A program made the position numbers and the translations under genes. Below the pieces are notes generated by a model, which worked only from the letters and a program-made list of their open reading frames with translations, was not told the origin of the DNA and made no database searches. A DNA stretch of 42,645 nt from an uncultured beta proteobacterium (GTDB lineage Bacteria; Pseudomonadota; Gammaproteobacteria; Burkholderiales; Burkholderiaceae_C): positions 1 through 42,645 of the forward strand of contig CAINUX010000043.1 in the NCBI GenBank assembly GCA_903853895.1, given 5' to 3'. Shown here piece by piece: positions 37,760 to 42,645 of this stretch. Within the stretch, counting starts at the first letter, position 1. Every line of letters starts with the position of its first letter.

Positions 37760-39744
37760 GCCAACGACACCACGCGCAGGACCTCCTGCGCGTACGCTTC
37801 CAGTTTCTTCGCCCCGATGCCGCTGATACCTTGGAGGTCGTCCAGGGTTTGCGGGGCCCGTTTGGCAATCGCCGCCAGCGTGGCATCATGAAAAATCACA
37901 TAGGCCGGCAAGTTGTGCTCCCGCGCCACCTCGCCGCGCCAGGCCTTGAGTGCTGCGTACCGCAACAGTCCCTCCCCATCCAGCGCAATCGGTGCCTTGA
38001 CCACGGCAGAACCTGCACCCGGGCGCTTGCTCTTGCGGGTAGCCGGCGTTGACACCGACTCCCGCAACTGCACCTGCACCTCGCCGCGCAGGACTGAGCG
38101 GGATTGCTCGGTTAGCTGCAGCGTGTTGAACGCCTGCGCATCCACTGCCACGGCGCCCAGCGCAATCAGCTGGCGCAACACACCCCGCAGTTGAATTTCG
38201 CTGAAATCGGCGCCAATGCCAAAGGTGCTCAAGGATGCGTGCCCGTGTTGGGTGACCTTTTCGGTGGTTTTCCCCCGCACGATGTCCATCACATGACCGG
38301 CGCCAAACGACATGCCGCTGGACTGCTGGATGCGGTAAATGGTGCTGAGCAGCTTGCGGGCGGCGTCGGTTCCATCCCAGACTTCGGGCGGGTTCAGGCA
38401 GTTATCGCAGTTCTGACAACGGTAGTTCGGCCCATCACCCAACTGCTCCCCAAAATACGCCAACAACCGCACCCGGCGGCAGTCGGTGGCTTCGGCCAGG
38501 CCCAGCAGGGCGTCAAGTTTGCCGCGCAGGCCTTGTTTGAATTCTTCGCCGGCGGGGCTCTCGTCGATCATGCGGCGCTGGTTGACCACATCCTGCAAGC
38601 CGTATGCCATCCAGGCGAAGGCTGGCAGGCCGTCGCGCCCGGCGCGGCCGGTCTCCTGGTAGTAGCCCTCAATGTTCTTGGGCATATCCAGATGCGCCAC
38701 AAAACGGACATCGGGCTTGTCGATGCCCATGCCAAACGCGATGGTGGCCACCATGACCACGCCGTCTTCGCGCAAAAAGCGATTCTGGTGGTCCTGGCGC
38801 ACCTTGTTGTCCAGCCCCGCGTGGTAGGGCAAGGCATGGACACCGGCGTCTACCAGCGTCTGGGCCACGTCTTCCACGCGTTTGCGCGACTGGCAATACA
38901 CGATGCCGGCGTCGCCCTCGTGCTCGCGCTCGATGAAGCGCAGCAGTTGCTGCACGGCCTCGCGCTTCTCCACAATCGTGTAGCGGATGTTGGGCCTATC
39001 GAAACTACTGACAAAGGCCCGCGCCTCCTGCAGCTGCAGGCGCTCCAAAATGTCGTCCTGGGTCAGCGCGTCGGCCGTGGCGGTCAGCGCCATGCGTGGC
39101 ACACCGGCAAAGCGCTCGTGCAGCACCGTCAACGCCCTGTATTCGGGACGGAAGTCGTGGCCCCACTGGCTGACGCAATGCGCTTCGTCTATGGCAAACA
39201 GACTCAAGTGGTGGCGGTCATACAGCGCGTCCAGCAGCGCCAGAAACCGGGGGTTGGTGACGCGCTCGGGTGCCGCATACAACAGCGTGATGTCGCCGCG
39301 CAGCATGCGCTGCTCAACCTGGTAGGCCTCTTCACTGCTCAGCGTCGAGTTCAAAAAGGCGGCGCTGACACCGGCCTCGTGTAGGGCTCCCACCTGGTCG
39401 TGCATCAGCGCAATCAGCGGTGAAATGACCAGCGTCACCCCATGCCCCTCGCGCTGGCGCGCGATGGCCGGAATCTGGTAGCACAGGGACTTGCCGCCAC
39501 CCGTGGGCATCAGCACCAGCGCGTCGCCACCGTGGACCACATGCTCCACGATGGCCTGCTGGGGCCCGCGAAACTGCGCGTAGCCAAACACCTCTTGCAG
39601 GATGGCGTGGCAGGTCTGGCTGGCAGTGGATATGTCGTTTGCTATCAAAATAGTAGCGTAATGTGCAATATTTGCGAGGGCTAGCACCTCAAATCGTTGT
39701 GAACATTTGGCGGTGGCCAGCGTAGAAGCCCTATTGTCGGGCAT
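37756..39744 (-). CDS. recQ: ATP-dependent DNA helicase RecQ
   Basis: This 3'-5' helicase acts in recombination and replication repair. It has 662 residues from the ATG at 39744. The helicase core starts at [16 protein letters not shown], with Walker [13 protein letters not shown], the DEAH box [20 protein letters not shown], and [10 protein letters not shown] in the second lobe. The RQC zinc site is [12 protein letters not shown] and RCQNCDNC; the HRDC domain closes the protein ([20 protein letters not shown]). The N-terminal ~35 residues before the core are unlike other RecQ proteins, because a dispersed repeat (copy C) lies across this stretch. A TTG at 39648, inside the repeat, gives a 630-residue product nearer the family length; the true start is therefore unsure. 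Confidence 0.92.
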   Translation of the reverse strand: MPDNRASTLATAKCSQRFEVLALANIAHYATILIANDISTASQTCHAILQEVFGYAQFRGPQQAIVEHVVHGGDALVLMPTGGGKSLCYQIPAIARQREGHGVTLVISPLIALMHDQVGALHEAGVSAAFLNSTLSSEEAYQVEQRMLRGDITLLYAAPERVTNPRFLALLDALYDRHHLSLFAIDEAHCVSQWGHDFRPEYRALTVLHERFAGVPRMALTATADALTQDDILERLQLQEARAFVSSFDRPNIRYTIVEKREAVQQLLRFIEREHEGDAGIVYCQSRKRVEDVAQTLVDAGVHALPYHAGLDNKVRQDHQNRFLREDGVVMVATIAFGMGIDKPDVRFVAHLDMPKNIEGYYQETGRAGRDGLPAFAWMAYGLQDVVNQRRMIDESPAGEEFKQGLRGKLDALLGLAEATDCRRVRLLAYFGEQLGDGPNYRCQNCDNCLNPPEVWDGTDAARKLLSTIYRIQQSSGMSFGAGHVMDIVRGKTTEKVTQHGHASLSTFGIGADFSEIQLRGVLRQLIALGAVAVDAQAFNTLQLTEQSRSVLRGEVQVQLRESVSTPATRKSKRPGAGSAVVKAPIALDGEGLLRYAALKAWRGEVAREHNLPAYVIFHDATLAAIAKRAPQTLDDLQGISGIGAKKLEAYAQEVLRVVSLA
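39640..39695 (+). repeat. Dispersed repeat, copy C, at the 5' end of recQ
   Basis: It reads TGCTATCAAAATAGTAGC, then GTAATGTGCAATATTTG, then CGAGGGCTAGC, then CCTCAAATCG. This is the closest relative of copy B in the CoA-transferase gene, sharing TATGTGCAAT-like and CGAGGGCTA blocks. On the opposite strand it is read as the recQ segment [17 protein letters not shown], so it may have altered the start of RecQ. Confidence 0.75.
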
Positions 39745-39785
39745 GGACTGGCAGGGACGCGCTGTACGCGGCACCCACCGTGCAC

Positions 39786-39791
39786 TAAAAT
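39786..39791 (+). promoter_or_regulatory. Probable -10 element for the first metH gene
   Basis: TAAAAT lies nine bases upstream of the riboswitch P1 helix. The same hexamer, with the same following TCCG-type bases, stands at 42102-42107 before the second riboswitch. The transcript would start almost at P1 in both cases. The -35 region is weak in both. Confidence 0.5.
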
Positions 39792-39799
39792 CCGGTCTT

Positions 39800-39902
39800 C
39801 CCAAGGAGCGCTGCAGCGGCCGGGCACTGTGCACACAGTGCGTCAACGGCCGCCAGGCTTGGGTTTGTCAACGGCGCTCACTTGTCTACCGAGAAAGTGA
39901 GC
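39800..39902 (+). promoter_or_regulatory. SAH riboswitch 1 with expression platform
   Basis: This has the S-adenosylhomocysteine riboswitch layout. P1 is CCCAAG (39800-39805) with CTTGGG (39858-39863). The core GGAGCGCTGCAGCGG leads into a long P2 hairpin with GCACTGTG paired to CACAGTGC at its tip. A pseudoknot joins GAGCGC (39806-39811) to GCGCTC (39874-39879). Downstream, GCTCACTT (39876-39883) can instead pair with AAGTGAGC (39895-39902), which contains the GTGAG ribosome site nine bases before the metH ATG. The pseudoknot and this helix exclude each other, so SAH binding should free the ribosome site and turn translation on. Confidence 0.93.
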
Positions 39903-39910
39903 CGCTAAAT

Positions 39911-40987
39911 ATGAAACCCGTCACCTACACCCGCGCCCAGGCCCTGCCCGGCATTCTGGCCAACCGTATCGCCATTCTGGATGGCGCCATGGGCACCATG
40001 ATCCAGCGCTTCAAGCTGGGCGAGGCGCAGTACCGCGGCTCCGGCTTCACCGGGCCTGGCAGCCAGGGCGATCGCTTTGAAGACTTTCATCGCGACGTCA
40101 AAGGCAACAACGAGCTGCTCAGCATCACCCGCCCCGACGTCATCTCCGACATCCACGAGCGCTACCTGGCCGCTGGTGCCGACCTGATCGAAACCAACAC
40201 CTTTGGCGCCACCACGGTGGCCCAGGCCGACTACGACATGGCCGATCTGGCGGTGGAGATGAACCTGGCTTCCGCCCGCCTGGCCCGCGCCGCCTGCGAC
40301 AAGTTCTCCACCCTAGACAAGCCACGCTTTGTAGCCGGCGCCGTTGGCCCCACTCCCAAGACGGCCAGCATCAGCCCCGACGTCAACGACCCCGGCGCCC
40401 GCAATGTGACGTTTGAAGAGCTGCGCCAGGCGTATTACGACCAAGTCAAGGCGCTGGTCGAAGGGGGCAGTGACGTGCTGCTGGTGGAAACCATTTTTGA
40501 CACACTGAACGCCAAGGCCGCGCTGTTTGCCATTGACGAGTACTTTGAGGCCTCGGGCGAACGCCTGCCCATCATCATCAGCGGCACGGTGACCGATGCG
40601 TCCGGCCGCATCTTGAGTGGCCAGACCGTGACCGCCTTCTGGCACAGCGTGCGCCACGCCCAACCGCTGGCGATTGGCCTGAACTGCGCCTTGGGCGCGG
40701 CGTTGATGCGCCCCTACATCCAGGAGCTCAACAAGGTGGCGCCGGACACGTTCATCAGCTGCTACCCCAACGCCGGCCTGCCCAACCCCATGAGCGACAC
40801 CGGCTTTGACGAGACGCCGGACGTGACCAGTCGCCTGGTGCGCGAATTCGCGGCCGAGGGGCTGGTGAATATCGTAGGCGGCTGCTGCGGCACGACTCCG
40901 GACCACATTGGCGCCATTGCCCACGCGGTGGCGCCGTTGGCGGGGCGTTCACTTCAGCGCAGCTTTTTCTACAAAGAAGCGGCTTAA
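39911..40987 (+). CDS. metH1: Methionine synthase, homocysteine-binding (N-terminal) half
   Basis: The protein has 358 residues and corresponds to the homocysteine methyltransferase module of cobalamin-dependent MetH. It begins [19 protein letters not shown] after a short leader, followed by [20 protein letters not shown]. The zinc-binding cysteines are in GLNCALGAA and [10 protein letters not shown]. It stops after this module, whereas full MetH continues into folate- and cobalamin-binding domains; those are encoded separately from 42209. The start is the ATG at 39911, right after the riboswitch expression platform. A frame running upstream to 39707 crosses the riboswitch and is not coding. 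Confidence 0.95.
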   Translation: MKPVTYTRAQALPGILANRIAILDGAMGTMIQRFKLGEAQYRGSGFTGPGSQGDRFEDFHRDVKGNNELLSITRPDVISDIHERYLAAGADLIETNTFGATTVAQADYDMADLAVEMNLASARLARAACDKFSTLDKPRFVAGAVGPTPKTASISPDVNDPGARNVTFEELRQAYYDQVKALVEGGSDVLLVETIFDTLNAKAALFAIDEYFEASGERLPIIISGTVTDASGRILSGQTVTAFWHSVRHAQPLAIGLNCALGAALMRPYIQELNKVAPDTFISCYPNAGLPNPMSDTGFDETPDVTSRLVREFAAEGLVNIVGGCCGTTPDHIGAIAHAVAPLAGRSLQRSFFYKEAA

Positions 40988-41008
40988 GGGGGAGCCCCCA
41001 CTCTTTTC

Positions 41009-41163
41009 GGGAGAACCCCCACTCCCCCCAGCCCCCTCGCCCCGCCGGGCGAGGGGGAGCTTTAACAGCCGATTTGATTGTGTTACGCCGGATACGGAAT
41101 TACCGTCGTGGCGCTACCACTGTTTTTTCACACCCAAAATTCAGTCGTCGCAGTTCCGAGCGC
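41009..41163. repeat. Left arm of a ~430-bp composite inverted repeat
   Basis: This arm is related to the reverse complement of 41277-41437. Shared blocks in order are: CCCCCACTCCCCCC, a self-pairing stretch (CCCCCTCGCCC 41032-41042 with GGGCGAGGGGG 41047-41057), CAGCCGATTTG, ATACGGAATTAC, GCGCTACCA against GCGTTACCA, and GCAGTTCCGAGCGC. The stretches between blocks have diverged. With the other arm and spacer it accounts for the 452-bp gene-free stretch 40988-41439 between the metH half and the cyclic-nucleotide-binding gene. I find no coding frame in it. Confidence 0.8.
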
Positions 41164-41176
41164 CGGGCGATGAAAT

Positions 41177-41240
41177 TGCTATGAACTTTGTAGCTATACA
41201 AATATATTCCACGCGGGCTAGCTGCCAAATAGACCAATAC
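41177..41240 (+). repeat. Dispersed repeat, copy D, in the spacer of the composite inverted repeat
   Basis: It reads TTGCTATGAACTTTGTAGCT, then ATACAAATATATTCCACG, then CGGGCTAGCTGCC, then AAATAGACC. It shares TTGCTAT, GTAGCTA, ATTC-ACG and GGGCTAG with copies E and A. It lies in the 113-bp spacer between the two long arms. Confidence 0.75.
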
Positions 41241-41276
41241 TAACTCCGCCAAACGGCCCCTCCCCATTGTCCCCCT

Positions 41277-41437
41277 GCGCTCGGAACTGCCCCGCGAAAT
41301 ATCTTCGGATGCAAACCACGTTGGTAACGCCCCGCCCGTAATTCCGTATTCGGCGTGCAGAAACCAAATCGGCTGTCCGCCTTGGCTCCCCCTCGCCCGG
41401 CGGGGCGAGGGGGTTGGGGGGAGTGGGGGCAACTCCC
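41277..41437. repeat. Right arm of the ~430-bp composite inverted repeat
   Basis: This is the reverse-complement partner of 41009-41163. The outer end is very rich in G on the plus strand, with runs of five or six G separated by TT or AGT, so it could form a quadruplex. It stops two bases before the stop codon of the cyclic-nucleotide-binding gene and could serve as its 3' processing or stop structure. Confidence 0.8.
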
Positions 41438-41439
41438 GG

Positions 41440-42000
41440 CTATCTACCCGGCGGCACCAACGATCGGTCAATCTCCAGCTGCATGGCCTTGGCCAGCTTG
41501 GCGTACAGGCGCAACTTGCGGGCGTTGTCCCTCAGGCGCTCGGCCAGACGGGCAGCAATGGCCAGCAGCAGCTTGGCGCCGATACGGGGTTCGTCATTGA
41601 TCAGTGCCTCCAGGGAATCCCGCGTCAGAATGGCGCACAGGGAATCGGCACTGGTGGTGCACGACGCCGAGCGGGGTTCCTTGTCAACCAACCCCACTTC
41701 GCCGACCAGGCTACCCGGGCCGAGTACCCGAATCGTCAGTGGCTCGGTGCGGCTCACGGTCACGCTTTCCACCACGACTTCGCCTTCCAGAAGAAGCGCC
41801 ATGAAGCCTTCGTCGACGGCATCCCCTTCGCGGATGAAGGTGGTATCGGCCGGAATGAACTGTGGCGACATATAGCCCACCACCACGCGGGCTTCCTCCA
41901 GCGTGAGGTGGATCAGGGCGTTGGGCGCCGTCAGCAGCTCTGCAGCCGTTTCGAATGCGCGGGCATGCTGGTGTGCGGGGTTGTTTTCTTGTGGGTTCAT
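41440..42000 (-). CDS. Cyclic-nucleotide-binding-domain protein (Crp/Fnr-type sensor fold, no DNA-binding domain seen)
   Basis: The protein has 186 residues from the ATG at 42000 ([19 protein letters not shown]); an ATG at 42051 would add 17. Residues ~35-150 form a cNMP-binding beta-roll: [20 protein letters not shown], then [25 protein letters not shown], quoted here as a degenerate phosphate-binding cassette, followed by [15 protein letters not shown]. After it come only helices ([20 protein letters not shown]), with no helix-turn-helix, so it is not a normal Crp-type regulator. It lies between the two metH halves on the opposite strand. Binding of cAMP or c-di-GMP is possible but not shown. 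Confidence 0.85.
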   Translation of the reverse strand: MNPQENNPAHQHARAFETAAELLTAPNALIHLTLEEARVVVGYMSPQFIPADTTFIREGDAVDEGFMALLLEGEVVVESVTVSRTEPLTIRVLGPGSLVGEVGLVDKEPRSASCTTSADSLCAILTRDSLEALINDEPRIGAKLLLAIAARLAERLRDNARKLRLYAKLAKAMQLEIDRSLVPPGR

Positions 42001-42112
42001 GACCGTGGTGTCCGCCTCTGTGCCCGGCAGACGACGACTGCTTTCAGGCAATGGTTGTGATGGTAAACCACCACGGCACGCGCAGCACGCCGGTTCTCCC
42101 TTAAAATTCCGT

Positions 42113-42204
42113 CATCCAAGGAGCGTTGCAGCGGTCACACAGTGGTCCCGTCAGGCTTGGATGTCCCAACGACGCTCACCTGCCAGTGCTTTTTTACAGG
42201 TGAG
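42113..42204 (+). promoter_or_regulatory. SAH riboswitch 2 with expression platform
   Basis: P1 is CATCCAAG (42113-42120) with CTTGGATG (42156-42163). The core GAGCGTTGCAGCGG is followed by a short P2. The pseudoknot is GAGCGT (42121-42126) with ACGCTC (42172-42177); compared with riboswitch 1 one C-G pair is replaced by T-A, a compensatory change. CTCACCTG (42175-42182) can pair with CAGGTGAG (42197-42204), which holds the AGGTGAG ribosome site of the next gene, and this helix overlaps the pseudoknot strand. The same on-switch logic as riboswitch 1 is expected. Confidence 0.93.
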
Positions 42205-42208
42205 ATGC

Positions 42209-42645
42209 ATGTCCTCTAGCCCCGCTATTTCTGTTGCGCCCATGATGTTGTCCGGTCTGGAACCGGTGACCATTGGTGCAGTTCAGGCCGCCGAAGACGG
42301 CGCCGCGCCCCGTGCCACCTTTGTCAACATCGGTGAGCGCACCAACGTGACGGGCTCCAAGGCATTTGCCCGGATGATTCTGAATGGCGACTTCGAGCAG
42401 GCCCTGGCCGTGGCGCGCCAACAGGTGGAAAACGGCGCCCAGGTCATCGACATCAACATGGACGAGGCCATGCTGGACAGCCAGGCCGCGATGGTGCGTT
42501 TTCTCAATTTGATAGCGTCCGAGCCGGACATTTCGAGGGTTCCGGTCATGATCGACTCCAGCAAGTGGAGCGTCATCGAGGCAGGTCTGCGCTGCGTGCA
42601 GGGCAAGGGAATCGTCAACTCCATCAGCATGAAAGAAGGCGTTGA
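42209..42645 (+). CDS. metH2: Methionine synthase, folate/cobalamin-binding half (partial, runs off the right edge)
   Basis: 145 codons are visible, with no stop. The protein starts [20 protein letters not shown], then shows the pterin-binding domain of Met[50 protein letters not shown] and [12 protein letters not shown]. These are the folate-binding barrel motifs that follow the homocysteine module in one-piece MetH. The start at 42209 has AGGTGAG seven bases upstream within the riboswitch platform; the ATG at 42205 reads into a stop after four codons. The cobalamin and reactivation domains should lie beyond the window. Confidence 0.94.
   Translation, partial: MSSSPAISVAPMMLSGLEPVTIGAVQAAEDGAAPRATFVNIGERTNVTGSKAFARMILNGDFEQALAVARQQVENGAQVIDINMDEAMLDSQAAMVRFLNLIASEPDISRVPVMIDSSKWSVIEAGLRCVQGKGIVNSISMKEGV

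Noticed and set aside
39707-39910. N-terminal extension of the first metH half
   Set aside because: The frame is open, but this DNA is the promoter and SAH riboswitch; the protein family begins after the ATG at 39911.
41401-41430. G-rich stretch as a CRISPR or telomere-like repeat
   Set aside because: The G runs are not regularly repeated units; they form one arm of the inverted repeat described.

Overview
The window is chromosomal DNA of high G+C content with dense, mostly housekeeping and catabolic gene content. Protein sequences, SAH riboswitches in front of methionine synthase, a methionine synthase split into two genes, and a glutarate/glutaryl-CoA module all suggest a betaproteobacterium of the Burkholderiales, most likely Comamonadaceae (Rhodoferax/Polaromonas-like). 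The genus is an inference from general protein character, not from a search. I saw no rRNA, tRNA, CRISPR array, prophage or transposase gene.

Layout. (1) 1-4529: minus-strand reductive pyrimidine catabolism operon preT-preA-hydantoinase (hydantoinase cut by the left edge), with a LysR regulator just upstream. (2) 4637-8135: an orphan receiver-domain protein, then glutaryl-CoA dehydrogenase and a family III CoA-transferase. Their 311-bp gap holds two long hairpins facing each other with a shared 26-nt loop. (3) 8201-16839: two tandem pairs, each a periplasmic binding protein followed by a large membrane hybrid histidine kinase; the kinase halves are paralogous. (4) 16843-22137: an Uup-type ABC-F ATPase and, divergent from it, a haem-c-type sensor kinase plus an HD-GYP response regulator. 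A perfect FNR-type box lies between them. (5) 22147-26348: methylmalonate-semialdehyde dehydrogenase and beta-alanine:pyruvate-type aminotransferase with a divergent LysR regulator. These are the expected steps after the pyrimidine operon (beta-alanine to malonate semialdehyde to acetyl-CoA). (6) 26349-31172: small proteins, ArgP-like, TetR and LysR regulators, a universal stress protein and a metallophosphoesterase. (7) 31238-34909: GTP-dependent PEP carboxykinase, a 46-residue membrane protein and threonine ammonia-lyase. (8) 35004-39744: a tandem AAA+ ATPase, a small unknown protein and RecQ. (9) 39786-42645: split metH, each half behind its own SAH riboswitch, with a cyclic-nucleotide-binding-domain gene and a ~430-bp composite inverted repeat between the halves.

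The most unusual content is in the non-coding DNA. A dispersed ~55-70 bp repeat occurs five times, twice inside coding sequence. The gcdH-CoA-transferase gap has a pair of covarying long hairpins with a conserved loop. The metH locus has twin riboswitches whose pseudoknots covary, each with a visible Shine-Dalgarno-sequestering alternative helix. On the protein side the tandem binding-protein/hybrid-kinase pairs and the FNR-box/haem-kinase/HD-GYP unit are the most promising signalling systems.
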